From the NCBI RefSeq assembly GCF_016545825.1, contig NC_052616.1:2170001-2234000 (forward strand): a stretch of 64,000 bases of DNA, written 5' to 3'. The position numbers and the translations under genes are program-made. This DNA comes from Eucalyptus grandis (lineage: Eukaryota; Streptophyta; Magnoliopsida; Myrtales; Myrtaceae). A model generated the notes under the pieces. The model searched no databases, was not told where the DNA came from, and saw only the letters and a list, made by a program, of their open reading frames with translations. This document shows, piece by piece, positions 34,731 to 48,300 of the stretch (position 1 is its first letter; every line of letters starts with the position of its first letter).

Positions 34731-35188
34731 GGCACACTTCATGTGACAAGATACTGTGTTTCTCCTCTCGGCTCAGATTATAAAACCGGGTTTGTCCAAT
34801 GTAAACTCAGTCAAAAGTCATACTTGATGAGTAACCCCACATGAGAAATCCCTTAAGATATCAGTGTCACGGTTCCTTGCAGATCGGGTTATGACGGGGA
34901 AGGTATTTTTAGCTCTCTCCACATGTGCGAGAATTAAGTTTTTAATGGAGTCAAGTTCCACATGTCGGTCTCCTCCATTGATTGGCTCTGGTTTTGAGAG
35001 TTGGACATTTTAACCCCATATCATAACTAGTCTCTATCCAATTGACTTTGTGAATCTCGAGCACTAAGGCACACTTCATGTGACAAGATACTGTTTTTCA
35101 TGCCTCCCCTTCCTCCTCTTGGCTTAGATTGTAAAACCAGGTTTAGCCAATGTAAACTCATCGAAAGTCAATATGTGATGAGTAACCC
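34731..35188. repeat. Direct repeat pair flanking 230 bp
   Basis: Copy A (34731 to about 34838) and copy B (35068-35188) both start GGCACACTTCATGTGACAAG, share TAAAACC-GGTTT and CCAATGTAAACTCA, and end GATGAGTAACCC. They are diverged by substitutions and a small insertion. Copy B ends exactly at the copia LTR start (35189). Orientation and spacing suggest old solo repeats or ends of an unrecognised element. Confidence 0.8.
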
Positions 35189-35631
35189 TGTTAAAGAAGC
35201 TGACTTGAAGAAGACTGTATCTGTGGCAATGCATGTGAAACGAAGAAACATTTGAAGATAATTCAAGACTGACTTGAAGAGAGAGTCTGCTCATCACACG
35301 TGTTTGCAGAGCCGGGAAGACTTAAAACAAAAGTAAATACACGTGTCATAATTCATTAGAGCGGTTAGTCTGTTTTATGTAAAACCGGTTGTTAAACCGG
35401 TGTTGAGTCGGTTGATTTGTTTCTTTACATCTTCCTTGTATATAAAACTACAGAGGAGAGAATAGATAGAAGGTGTGGAGAAAAAGCGAAGCTCTCAGTT
35501 GAATGTATGAGTTTGGTTCTCGTTGATTCAAGAAGAAAAGAAATCCTTCCTCTTCATCTTGTGTTCTCTGTTCTTTGTTCTTCGTTCTCTGTTCTCTCTG
35601 TTCTTTGTTTTCCGTTCTTCGTTTCTTCACA
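35189..35631 (+). repeat. 5' LTR of the truncated copia element
   Basis: 443 bases, TGTTAAAG...TTCACA, with a TATA box GTATATAAAAC at about 35439-35449 and a CT/GTTCT-rich R/U5 region. TGGTATCGAGC follows at 35632-35642 and serves as the primer site (one base short of the tRNA-iMet match). Confidence 0.85.
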
Positions 35632-35796
35632 TGGTATCGAGCTTTCTCGAGAGCTCCGGATTTCTCCGCTATCTTGTTCGAAATCCTGTAAAGTTCGTGT
35701 GATCCAGAAGATAGTAAGAAGATCAAGAACAGAATCTGGTTTCTATTTGAAGAGTAGTCGAGAAATCGTATTTTCAAGAGTTTCTGGAAATACAGA

Positions 35797-36720
35797 ATGG
35801 CAGCAAGGATACAGAAGTATCCATTTCCAATTCATGTCAATATAGCAAACTTTGTTACAATAAAACTAGCTGAAGATAATTTTCTGCTTTGGCAAGCGCA
35901 ATTTCATAGGTTCCTGCGCAGTCAGGATCTTTTTGGATTCATCAATGGCGAAACACCACCACCAGCTCAAATGATGCAGATTGAGATTGAAGGAAGTGAA
36001 ACAGAAGTGGTGAATCCTGATCATACAGATTGGATGAAGACCGATCAGCTAATTTCATCTTGGATAAGTGGAGCAGTATCTGAGAACATCTTAAGCTTGA
36101 TCATTGGGCTAGAGACATCATATGAGGTATGGCGGGACTCTTCTTAATCGGTTTTACGTAAGTCGTAGCAAAAGAATTGAACTTAGGGAAAATTGCAAGC
36201 ATGTCGGAAAAGAGATAGATCGTTGAATGTGTATCTTCGAGAGTTTAAGTCTATTTGTGATCAACTTAATGCCATTGGGAAACCTGTTGATGAGATAACC
36301 AAGATGTTTGGTGTTCTCGAGGATTAGGTTCGAGAATATGAAAGCTTCGTAACAACAATGTATTGCTTAAAACCTCAACCAGATTATGATGAGGTTATAT
36401 CTCGGCTCGAAAGGTTTGAAACCAGGCTACGAGACATATTACGTGAATCAATATAATCCTAATCTAGCCTATTATGGCCAAAGAAAGTCGGCTGGAATTG
36501 TGCAAAACTCTAACTTCGAAATCAAGAGGAAATAGTCGAGGTGGATATGGTTATGGCGGGGACGTGCAGTGAATATTAGAAATCATGGTAATGACTATGT
36601 TGAAACAGGAAGAAATCAACACTACGGGATGAATAACCCGAATCTAAATCAAAGAAGATCGGGTTAACAAGTTGTCACACAAGCGGTCTAACTATGGACA
36701 AGGGTTCGAGACCATATGTA
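35797..36720 (+). pseudogene. gag of the truncated copia element
   Basis: The clean frame 35797-36147 encodes a copia gag N-terminal domain: NFVTIKLAEDNFLLWQAQF, FINGETPPPAQ and SWISGAVSENIL are typical. After a shift near 36140 the gag core continues (region reading SLNVYLREFKSICDQLNAIG near 36220-36290), then loses frame in a Gly/Asn/Tyr-rich part. It would assemble the particle; this copy cannot. Confidence 0.8.
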
Positions 36721-36788
36721 AATTCTTCCCAAAAGTATCAAGCCACTAAGTCTTATCCACCACAAAGTGTAGCATCTCGGTCGAGAAT

Positions 36789-38990
36789 ATGCAGAATGTG
36801 AAAATAGCAAGTAATAGTCCATTAGAATGCCAAATCTGTAAAAGGCCAGGTCATACAACACTTCGATGCTGGTATCGCTTTGATAATTCATATCAAGCGG
36901 ATGAAATACCAACTGCACTAGCAGCAATGCATATTGAAGACTCACATGGCACTGAATGGTATCCAGATACAGGAGCATCAGCTCATATCATCACTTGAGA
37001 CCCCGGTATGCTTCACTTGTTCATTCTTTATATAATGGTAACGTCTTGTTATGATAGGAGGGTTCTGTTTATCAATCTCTGTGTTGGTGATGGCTTATTG
37101 CATACTACAACTAGCTCATTACCACTAAATGATGTTTTGCTAGTACCGAGAAATAAAGAAAAACCTATTTTCCTTGTTTCAAAGTTAAGATGATTATCCC
37201 CGTGCTTTTATTTTTGACAAACATGGGGTATATCCGAAGGACAACCGCAACAATACAACAAAGTGAGGCTAGGAAGCAAAGTCAAGGGACTATATCAAGT
37301 TGATCCTAAAGTCAAAGAAGTTTTCTTCACTCAAATTCAAAAAGAAGTAGGAGAAGACTTATGGCATCGGAGGCTGGCACATACCAGTTTAAAAACAGTG
37401 AAGTATCTGCAGAGTCAGCACCTAATTCAATGTAATTCAAGAACTCAAGGCCTATGTAGTAGTTGCCAGATTGCTAAGAGTTCAGCCTTACCCTTTCCTA
37501 TGTCAGACTATACATCTAATACTCCTTTAGAAAAAGATACATTGTGATGTTTGGGGACCCTCACCGGTTCAATCCTTTCAAAAATTTCGATATTATGTCA
37601 TTTTTGTGGATGATTTCTCTCGATACAAGTTGGTTGTATCCAATGAAACAAGTCAGAATTCTATGACATCTTTATCCTGTTTCAAAAAGCAAGTCGAGAA
37701 TCGTTTGATCATAAGATAAAAATCTTTCAAAGTGTGATGGAGGAGGTGAGTTCACCAGCAACAAAGTTCAAAATTATCTACAACAATGTGGAATTAAACA
37801 ACACATTTCCTGTCCCTATACACCAGAAACGTAATGGTCTATCGAAAGAAAACATCGACATGTGGTGGAGCTAGGACTAGCAATGCTATATCATGCCAAA
37901 GTACCCTTAAAATTCTGGGTAGATGCTTTCATTACAGTAAATTACATCATTAATCCGCTTCGCTTCAAAGCTCCATATGGATTCACCCTACAGAAAATTG
38001 TATCAACAAAAACCAAGCTATACACATTTAAGGGTCTTTGGATGTGCTTGTTATCCCTGTCTCGAGACCATATGCACAGCATAAGCTTGATCCAAGGTCT
38101 CTTATATGTATTTTTTGGGATATAGTGAAAAACATAAAGGATATCGATGTCTTCTACCCACTAATGGACATATCTATGTAAGTCGTCATGTGGTGTTTGA
38201 TGAATCAGTTTTTCCCTTCACCGATCGACTACCAACCGAGTATCATCAAGGTACAAACTTGTACAAACGGTGGATAAATGGAGTAACATTTCTAGACTCT
38301 ATAACTACAAAGACAAGTTAGTCTATGTCCAACGGATGAGGTATTTGCAAGATCTTTGGATTAATACGAACTCTCACATTCATGCATCACAATGCATGCG
38401 AGGAACCAATAGGTTCTATGCCAACATTGCCAGAGGTTGATCGATCAAGTACAAAGTAGTTCTTGAGGAAAATATACACTCCTCTTGAATTACTACAAGT
38501 GCATACCGAGGAACAAGTGTGTTCTATGCCAACATTGACAGAGGTTAATACCGATCAACCACAAAGCGTTCTTCGGACAATACACAAGGTATTATGTCTA
38601 TTCATCCTATGCAAACCAGATTAAAATCTGGAATAGTCAAACCTAATCCTAAATATGCATGCTTGGCCGAGTATAAAGTTCCTCTCGAACCAAAAAGTCA
38701 AATCTGCACCGCGACGAGAGGATGGTATCAAGCAATGCAAGATGAAATGGATGCCTTATACACAAACCAAGTGGGTGTTTAGACTAAACTTACATGGGAA
38801 TTAGTACCTCAAACCGATCACATGAATGTTATCGGGTGCAAGTGGGTGTTTAAGACTAAACTTACCGTAGATGGTAGTGCAAAGCTTGATAGACTTAAAG
38901 CAAGATTAGTAGCTAAGGGTTTCATCAAGAAGAAGGTATTGATTTTACGAGAGACCTTCAAAATTTTCTTGATATTAAGCCTTCTATAAA
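36789..38990 (+). pseudogene. pol of the truncated copia element: PR, IN, partial RT
   Basis: 36789-36998 has a zinc knuckle (CQICKRPGHTTLRC) and the protease motif WYPDTGASAHI. 37263-37547 is the pre-integrase domain with LWHRRLAHTS and CSSCQIAKS. Integrase follows to about 38000 with FVDDFSR near 37600 and many stops; 37862-38125 is its later part. 38106-38321 has FLGYSEKHKGYRCLLP. 38594-38782 begins the RT region (HPMQTRLKSGI), and 38840-38930 has GCKWVFKTKL and RLKARLVAKGF. Homology then ends. A 29-base stretch is duplicated in RT (38765-38793 and 38838-38866). Confidence 0.85.
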
Positions 38991-39010
38991 ATGGGATGGA
39001 TGCTTATGGA

Positions 39011-39170
39011 AATCCTGGATGGGGATAATACGTATTGTCGGATCTGTCATGACCAAACAGGGAATTTTATTTCATTAAACCAAGCAAAAGAAAGAAAGTA
39101 AAAAAAAAAAAAATCGCCGAATAGGCCTCCGAATGCCGTTCAGACAAAGACAGAGGAGAGAGAGAGAGAG
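39011..39170. other. Junction sequence, nothing recognised
   Basis: Sequence after the copia truncation; poly-A at 39098-39111 and a GA run at 39151-39170. Confidence 0.5.
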
Positions 39171-39475
39171 GAGGAGTGGTCGCTTTCGCTCTCATCCTCC
39201 CCACGCACATGAAAGACAGAGCTAGAGAGAGAGAGAGAAGCGAGCTACCTGCTAAGGTGACAGCCCTGTCAGCGAAGGGTCAATCATGGAGCAATGGATT
39301 GCTAAATGATTTTTCCTCCTCCACGCGGCGCCACCCGATTGGCAGGCGACACGTGCCCCGCGTGTCATTGGCCGTACCCCTTACTCAACCGCGCCAGAGC
39401 CCCTCCACAGTCGTCGACGCGTCGACGTCCGTCGTACGTGTGGACGGGAAAAGTGCAAGAAAATAAAACAAAATC
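39171..39475. promoter_or_regulatory. GC-rich island with G-box
   Basis: The GC-rich block holds a G-box CACGTG (39350-39355, in GGCGACACGTGCCCC), a CATTGGCC CCAAT-like site near 39366, and a perfect 14-bp palindrome GTCGACGCGTCGAC (39413-39426). It looks like a plant promoter or regulatory block, but no gene starts nearby on either strand, and ORFs 39176-39466 and 39306-39578 resemble nothing. It could be the promoter of an unseen transcript or a transposon piece. Confidence 0.35.
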
Positions 39476-41370
39476 CGCCCCTCCCTTTTTTTATTTTTTA
39501 TTTTTTTTGTTTTCTCGAATAAAGAATTATTTCGATTTATGCTCTTTGTTCCGTCAAAATATTCCCCGAGCTAAATAAAGAATGATCCCCCTTGCCCCCC
39601 GCGAGAATTTCGCCTTATACTGCGTCGTTAGAATAGGGTTTCCTCTAATTTTCCTTTTCTTTTATTTTTCCTTTTTCTTTGTCTTTTTTCTTTTGTCTTT
39701 TTGCAACTTATGTCTCTGCAAAAAGAATACGTAGATTATACTTTTTTTTGGGTCAAATCCTATAGATATTAGCTACTTGACTATTTAAGGTTTTCGGACT
39801 GAAAAAAAGAAGAAGAAAGACAGAGGGTTTTTTCTTCCTTTCGACGTATACTTTAAAAGATATTCAGCAGCTTATGCAATTGTTTATGTCCTTTTTATTT
39901 TCGGGTGATAAAAAGCATTGGATATTTTTTATTTGCCATTATATATAGCATATCTTATTTTCACTCCGTGGCTATTTTAATCAATGAGAGATGATTATAT
40001 AGATAACAACCCTATTTCTTGTGTGTTAACACACGGACAGAGTTGATTTTTATAAAATTCTAGGACTATTATGTGAATGTTTTTGTTAATAAGCATTTTG
40101 AGAGGAACTTGTTAGAAGCCTTAATGACTAAAGTTTGAAATTTTTAGTGCACCTTCTCTTTCGTGTTATGTATAATAGTGCACTCAAAATGAAAAAAAAA
40201 TCACTATTGCGTATGTGCACAAGTACCGAGCACTCTTTGCCAATTCAAAGAGTTTGGGGCCTAAATAGATGCAAGCTCACTGTTAATTACTGTAGATACT
40301 GCCAAAAAATGTAATTTCAGGATTTAATTTATTTTCCCACATTTCAAGATATCTTCCCTCAATTTTTTCATTTATATGTTTCCCATTTTTTAGAGTTAAT
40401 ATTACTGCCCATTACTATAAACACTATTTTTAAAGATGTAAATACGTATTATAATTTGTACTGTAAAAGAAAGGACTTTACTATATTTACCTCATGTTAA
40501 ATGTACTTGTCATGCAAAAGTGAACCTTACAATACATAGATAAGTTCATAAATCTCCATAAAGTAATGTGATGGGCAAAAAGTGAGAATTTTAAGAAACT
40601 TTAAGAAACGAGTTGCATTTCCATACTCAATAATATTATTCCACATCACTTGATTTCCCAATGTTGTGTATTAGTCTCGTTGTACGTTGCTCTACACTAA
40701 AGCCTAATTTTGGTTCCATGTCCATGAAATTATTGTTATAATGGGACAAATAGGTGTATGAAAAGACATGACAGCTGGGCAATTAAGGCTTTCGGCTCTT
40801 TCCTAGGGGCCATATGTCAAGGCCGTTTACAACATTATATACTTGTAGGCGTACTAGTCCTAATAGAAAGAGGTTCGTAATGTTGTGCAACAGTGAAATT
40901 ACGTTGACACCCGGCAATCCTGCCTCTACCTCCCTAAAGGCGCCCCAAGAGCGACACCTGTACACTCGCAGGTCGAGTAGCTCTAGACTCTTTTGGTAAT
41001 ACTCCAGATCATCACAACACCGATAGTCACTTCCGCTTCTTTAAATTATGTTTTTTTTCAAAGAAATAAGAAAGTAAAAAGAGTTAAATAAAGATGGAAG
41101 ATTAGAAAAAGAAAAGCAGCATCTGTACATGTACTACTAAAGACTGGTCAGGCAGGCAGGGATACATCAGCTCCTTTTTTTCCCCACCAAAGCAGGACAC
41201 TGTAAGCAGGGTGCATGGACTTTCATGCGTTCGAGTCACTTTAGCCGGGCCCCGCGCAGAACTGTCCTTTTTCTCGTACTCCGTTCTCGAGCTCGGTTAA
41301 ACGGGAAGAAAACAAAAAAAAATCGAGAGAAAAAATAAAAAAAAAAAGAAATGAAAATTTCACGAGCGAT
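39476..41370. other. AT-rich intergenic region
   Basis: No gene, RNA or repeat that I can support. Poly-T/A tracts are frequent. 40783-40999 has small ORFs on both strands without recognisable products. Confidence 0.6.
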
Positions 41371-41580
41371 CCGCGGGTGAAAAACGAAGGGCGTCAGAGG
41401 AGGAGACGACCGCACAGCGTAGGTCGCCTCAGGCAGGCGTCACTTTCGCGTACTCCCTCCCTCCCTCTGACGGGGGCAGATCCGACGGCCGGCAGCCCGC
41501 TGGGGACGCCTGATCAACCCCCGCGGGGATCGCGACACGTGTCCCAGATGAGCCGGGGACAGGGGAGGTGGGGGGTGCAA
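41371..41580. promoter_or_regulatory. Second GC-rich island with the same G-box core
   Basis: The GC-rich block contains CGCGACACGTGTCCC (G-box CACGTG at 41536-41541), the same GCGACACGTG core as at 39350, plus CCCTCCCTCCCTC at about 41453-41466. There is no coding gene. Its relation to the island at 39171 may be duplication or shared regulation. Confidence 0.35.
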
Positions 41581-42310
41581 TGATGGTGTAATGATGGTTG
41601 AATAATTTTGACATTCTGACCAGATTTGCAGCAGCAGTGCACTGCAGCACCACAGCCCGATGCTGATGGGAAGTAAGAACCTGATCACCCTTCCTCTGTA
41701 CGGATCGCTTCCCTATATGCGAGGTTTTTAGACCTCAGCAGCGCCTACCTTTCACGGAGAAGAAGAAAAATCGAACGTATTTGAGCTAAATCAGTGCGTC
41801 CACCCTGATTTAACCTAAGAATTAGACTGGACTCTATTGAACCGACCGATTAAGAGTGAATCTTATGAAAATCGATTCAATTCGATTTTAATTTTTTTTT
41901 AAGAGTATTCTCTTCTTTTGTTTGTTACTTTTGGTTTGGTTCCTAATTATTGAAGAGAAATTGGATCGAACTAATAGAGTATATTATTTGTTCTTTTTAT
42001 TCTTTTTATTCGGCATGGGCAAATTACAAATTACTTGTGAACTCTTCTTTTGCTTGTCACTTTCCTTTGATTCATAATTTCATTAAAGTGACTTTCGATA
42101 CATTTAGGGGATTTTGAGGGGGAAAAAAAAGAAACCTTCGGTTCTTGAGACAACTTGGGAATTGGACTAGGATAATCTAGTCTAGTCCTGTTCCAGGGTA
42201 GATAGGGTTGATTTTGTGTTCCATGAATTGAGAATCGACCTTATTCTGTTTAGTTTCTGATTTCAAGGTGGGACTTGACCTACTATGAAACCAATCACCT
42301 CTAATTATAC
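41581..42310. other. Possible relic of the GATTTCAAGG hAT-like family
   Basis: About 41800-42297 shares words with 33633-34342: GATTCAATTCGATTTTAATTTT, TTTGGTTTGGTTCCTAATT, CTGATTTCAAGG-GG-A-TTGA, and a right end ACCAATCACCTCTA. The ends are uncertain and no target duplication was seen. Confidence 0.3.
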
Positions 42311-45300
42311 GGATTCAATTGATAATTAAATATCCCTTTCATATATTAAATTTTGTTGAATCAATGTACCCATGGCATCGCTGAAGATCAAAACTTCTCT
42401 TGGTTTCAAAGGTTGGCAACGCACGGTCGAGTTGGTTCTCCGCTTCTCTCGTCACCATCCTTTCTCTATTGTCTTTACTCATCATTCCTTCCAAAGCGAG
42501 ACAAAGCACCTTCTTTCTCAACGAGGAATTATTGTGTTCTCTGACTAGGACATAGTGCTTTAGGTCGTACGAGCTGACTAAATTTCCAAGGAAATAGTGC
42601 ATGCAAATTCATCTTATTCCTCCAGATCCTATACTATAGTCTGGTTTCAACGTGTAACTCACCCACGCGAGCTTGATCTTTCCTTGCCAACTAGGGTTTA
42701 CAGTAAAGATGAAGCAAATAGCTAGTGCAGCGATGAGAGTCTGGCTCATCATCACCTTGCGGTGCACAACCTATGTTTTGCTACGCTAGACGGCTGTTGA
42801 TCATGACGGTTCACGACTATACATCCGGCCCTCGTGCTATATATCGCGCAGATGTTGACCATGCATTGTATGTTGACGGCAATGCTGTAGAGTGACTTCA
42901 TTCCGGACGTGGGCATGTCGTTCTTTGTGGGATGGTCTGCACGAGAACGAATGGTCAAAATAGATGGGCGGGGGTGTCTTCTCTGTCGCACCTGACGAGG
43001 GATATAATGCGTGGGCGACAACTTTAAATTCTTTTGTAATTGAAGCAGGTGAGACTTCAAATCATCTTTTGTACAAAAGCTTTATCACGTCTTGTCCTTC
43101 CCACATTCCCAAGCCGAATGGAATATCCACGTAATGCTCGGAATAGACACGTTAATTTTAAAGAATTCGATAGAGCATGATCGAACGTGAAAAAAAAAAA
43201 GCTTCCCGAGATCACGATCGTGTTCGGCAGGTGAACCGCGGATCGGATGACTTGAGAGATTATATAGAGGTTCGGAGGATGTGTGGCACTCTTTGATATC
43301 GCGTGAGAAAAGAGATATAAAGAGAAATCTTGATTTCACATTCGAGATCATGATTCGCTCGACACTGAAATGACACTTGTATTGATTGTTTTTTATGGAG
43401 AAAAAAATCAAAGCTTGATGGTGATAGACAACATTTCATAATATTAATGCCATGAAATGAACCGAATTATTATTGATCGGAAAGTGATGATACGACGCTA
43501 TCTGTTATCTTTATGTGGCAAATTAAAGTATTTCGCATTGCTGCGGGGCCTAATACTAATCCAAAATATATTTCTCTATCCTAATTCTGTTCTCTAGTTT
43601 CAACTTTTGCTTTTGGAGAACTATAGTATTATTACTATATAATATGTTACAGTAATCCATAAACCTTGTATTCCAACTCTTAGGTGAATAACAAAATGCA
43701 CTATAAAGTAACTATCATTCGTGGATCAAATGCACCCATAAAATACTAGGAAAATCAAATGCATAGTTCCTAATGACTATATTGACGATGGGTTTTCAGA
43801 TTGTACCTACCCATTTTCAGTTGAATGCGGAACACCGAATATTGAAGAGTTATGTCATCAAAATAATTGTTTACGAGTGCATATCTAGGATCTTGAATTT
43901 TACATAGGACTGGTCAAATTTTGTAATAAAGCCTATTTAGATGGAAAAATTCGCTTTTCCATCCGTTCAAAAGCCGATAACGTGGCTGAAGAAGAGTGGC
44001 TCGAGGCTTGAGCTGAGCCAGATTTCGTCCACCAAATCCGCCTCGCTTTTTCTATTTTTCTACACGGAAAATCTTAAACTTTTAATTAATTTATTAAAAG
44101 AAATCTTGCTCTGAGACATTGAAAATTGGAGTGGCATCAATCATGACAGCAATTATTGCCTAAAAAGCTACCGTGCAGACGGGAGCCCCCTCAAACGTGG
44201 CACCAGCATCGTCGGATTAGCATTAACCTTATGTCCTTGTGCCCTCCCTCTCCACCTCCCCTAGAGCCTTGCATCTTGAAACTACTCAGAAAAAAGTTTA
44301 GACTCCAGTCATTTAACGAAGAATGAATATAGTTAAAAATAATGATTTGTATGATTTAAATAATTGATCAATAAAAAATATTTCATAATCGACGATAATA
44401 CATGTTCATTCAGTTTGTGGACAATGAAAAGATTTTTTCATTCGTCCGTTCATTTTTGTATGCAATACAAACGATTATTTTTAGGTAGATATTTTTCAAA
44501 TCATTCATTTTTAGTGAAATGAATGATCTGCTGAATCATTTAGTGAAACCACTTATTTTTTGAGTGCACCTAGACAAGTAATATATGGTGTAGCATTCTG
44601 GCACAAAATGAAAATTGCCGTTGTATAGGAGGTTGGAACTTAGAACTTTAATGGATGATTGGGGCCACCAAGGGAAAAAACTTGGAGGCTAGACTCCCTA
44701 AACCGTCTTTCTTAATGACAATTTATTGTAGTTGGATGGAACATAACTGTAGACGGTTTCAAAATACATCGATTGAGTCTCATCTTTTAATGGCTAGGAT
44801 TTAAAAGGTTGTAAGAGGTAAGACGTTACTTTATTAAAATGCAGGTCTTCCCAAGCAAATATTTTATTGGCTACTATATGGGGGCTTCCTTCCTCCATCT
44901 TCTCGTATAATTAGTTTCTGTGAAATGTTAAGGGATTCCTCTAAACCTTTGCACCTCATATGATTAATGATATTCATATATTTACCCAAAAAAAAAAAAA
45001 AAACATTTAGTGAATAGTGCATGTGCGCAACGATCTTCAAAACCCACAGGTGACCTAGAAAACGTTGTTTTTATTGCTTTTTTGTGAAAATGACTGGGAA
45101 ATACCAATCCTTGAACATCGTAAATAATTTAAGTGCTCAAGATTAAAATAAGAATTACATAACAAGCGCTAAGAACAAAGCTACGCCATAGCGATTGATT
45201 GACCAACCTAATAATTGCTGTATTTTATTTTTCGTTTTTCTGGAAGTTGGTAGCATGACGGTGGGGGTCACTTTCATCTGGCGACGGTGCAAGAGTATCG

Positions 45301-48300
45301 CACATTTCGCGTTGCTCGTGGCAACTGGAGAAAACAATCATGGTTTAATCATGGAAGAGCCTTTACTCATAATTGATGTTATCGAGAAAACATATTTGAT
45401 GATGTCATTCAAGAAATTTTTTTGAGAATCTGAAAATCAAATTTAACTCTAAAATAAATTATAGGTATATATAATAATCAACAAAGAGGGAAAGTCAATA
45501 TACAATAGCCTTACGAAACTCTTTTTCCTTGTGGAACATCTAAATAGATAGCAACCATCTACATTATGAATTACAGGTTCATCTCTCTCTCTCTCTCTGG
45601 GGAAAAAATAAAGATTACTGGTTTCTCTTAATTTTGATGTATGTACATAAATAAGCTTGATCTGATGCAAAAATCCTAATTAGTGTCTGTCAGTATATTA
45701 ATTTCCATTTCGAAATTAAGTTGCTTTTGATTGTCCTTTTCTAGTATTCCTCAAATGAAGGAATTTGTCTACGGCAATTCAATTCATGAAAATAGTCTTA
45801 TCGTAGAAATCTATACAAATTATTCAATCGAAGATGCCAATGATCGAAGAAGGCGGGTTCCAATCTCAAAGTTATTCCGTGTCGCAAGTAAACTGAGCAA
45901 ACAAGATACTCAAAATTTCTCGAGAAATTATGCGGAGGAGATAATGCCGTTACTCTCCCCAGTCGTAATAGCAAGAGACGGTGCCGTCACGTTTCATTCT
46001 CTCTCCTTTCTTTTTTTTTGACCACCCTTTGACGAGTCGCCGGAGTCTACACACAGTTGGCTGCCACTGTAGGACATTCAATGCCACCCCGATACGACTT
46101 TGAAAAGGAAACTGACAATTTCTCAAATTGTCAATCAATTCAATAATTTGGTGTCAAAGTGGACCTGAATTGACCCGCCCAAGCGAAGCCCGTCCCTTTT
46201 CCATTTTGCAGAGGGTTGAGTCCTCATTTCAAGAAGGTTGCTAACTTGGACTACCTCTTAGTTTTGTCTAAGTGATGGTACAGAGATGTAAGTGAAAGTT
46301 TTCTCACCGTCAAAGCCTATATGTCCCCTTTTTTTTCCACAAATCAAGTACAATGGTAAATAGAAAGAAGTAGTAAACATCAGACATTCTTGTTGCTTGA
46401 GCGGTACTCAGTTTCCACAAGAAAATGGATAAACCATAAATAGGTCTTCTTCCTGAATTTTAGAATTGGAATAGCTTATGTTTTGTGTGTTTGTAAAAAG
46501 TGGTGAATCGATATACAGTCGTATAATTAGGAGAAAGATTTTCTAAACGAAATAAACCAGCGTGCATTATCTCGTTGGAAATCACAAAACTCATGTACTA
46601 GCGGGCTCGTGCATACGTAATGTGCAAAAGACTCCTGCATAGTGTATAGCAGGATGGATGTTTTCTGTATTTGTGTATCATAATCTGGGTACCATAGTCA
46701 TGCTGCTTGTATGAGAAAAATGAAAAACTTTGCAGAACTGTTTCGCTGAATCAATCGTGATGAAGCCAACAATGAATTCAGCAGAAAAATTATCGACTCT
46801 TTTAGTAGAATAATTTCGGGCTTTTTCATCTACAATCGTAATTGATTTTTCTTTCCTGTTCAAGTTCGTCGCAAAACCCTAGCGCCTTCCACTTAAATCC
46901 ATATACAGCTTAATACGCAGCTAGCCCAGCATCTTTTGATTGGTTAATTCTTTATGCTCCACCACTTTTTAAACCCACTCGAACAAGGGACAGGAAAAAA
47001 AGAAAATATAATTCCATAAAGACGAACAAAAAGGAAAAGTTCTCGCTTCCTTTCTCCACAAATTCAAAAACCCTACTGTTTACCTTTTCTTTTTTCCAAG
47101 AAAAGCACTTTATTCACCCAAACGTGCAAACCCTCGAACATCAAATCAAATCAAGAAGATAAAGAATGACAGTATTCGTGCCCATTCATCTTTCTCCTTT
47201 CTCGCCTTTTCTCCCTTTCTCCCACCTTGAAGCAAAACTCTCAGAAACTCATCCTCTCTGAGCAGGTATATACAACGCCATGAACAATAACTGAAGTTAA
47301 CAAAGACAGATAAAGAACAGAAGTACTTCACCGTTTCTCTCGGCCGTGATTGGCCAAAACAAGCAAGAGAGGGTCGCTGCTGTGGGTCTTGTGAAAACTG
47401 TACACAAGTATTTCTTGTCAAATAGCAAATTCTAGGTAAGGTTACTAAGCACATAGGATCGTCCTTTATGAGCGTGCGAGAGCCCTCAAAGCGCTTCAGC
47501 CCCGTCTTCCGTCGGACACGAGCTGCAATGAATTTTTACCATCGCTTCACGTTATCTCGCTCTGTCTTACGCCATGTGCGCACGCGTAGGATGATGTAAT
47601 AGGAATAGAGATCACGAGCGGTTTCGTAATTATTATTGGAAGCTTTTGATTTTCTGCAACGTTATGGTTACGGAGGTTTCCCCAACTGTTCGGTCCACTA
47701 CAAATGCGGGGGTTGTGTTATGTCACGGTCCAACAATGAAAATACATTTTGAACCTTTTTTGGTCCGCAAATAAAGGAATTTTTTGAGTGGTTGAAAAGT
47801 ATGTGATGATCACATCATATCTTTGAGTCATGATACATAGGAAAAATAATGACAAAGCATTCAATAGAATTTGTAGATGGCGAGTCCACAATTGTTAAAT
47901 GGGGCTGTGCACATCGTTATAAATGCGCGTGCCTAGCAACTTTGTGGAATGTGCGGTATCTGCGCATAAATCACATCGCTCTATATTACATGTATGTTGG
48001 ATAGGGCTATGAGTATAAGGTAAACACATCATCCTTTCTGTACATCGTAGCCTTTCTACTCATCCAAAACCCTAATTATTCAAAGCAAAATCCAAGGCAG
48101 CAGTGACCTCATCCAAACCCCAAAAGATGAAAATTAAGTTCTAGGTTCCCATAGGTTACAAAAAATAATAGGATATAGTCAGACTGCACGGATTACCTTA
48201 CTACAGATGGTAATACAGCGTAGGAAGCTCGACCCGAGTGCTTTCCTTTATGTTTGTTCCACCAATTATTCTTATATTTCGTTTGTTTTCTTCTCATATT

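Larger units (their letters stand above)
35189..39010 (+). mobile_element. 3'-truncated Ty1/copia element
   Basis: 5' LTR (35189-35631), primer site at 35632, then gag, protease, integrase and the start of RT in copia order. Homology fades near 38960-39010 inside RT. The catalytic RT core, RNase H, polypurine tract and 3' LTR are missing. The 5 bases before the LTR are AACCC; the matching duplication was not found on the right, as expected for a truncated copy. Frames are broken throughout. Confidence 0.9.

Noticed and set aside
35189..39466. Copia element extending to the GC-rich island at 39.2-39.5 kb as its 3' LTR
   Set aside because: 39171-39475 has no similarity to the 5' LTR (35189-35631) and no polypurine tract precedes it.
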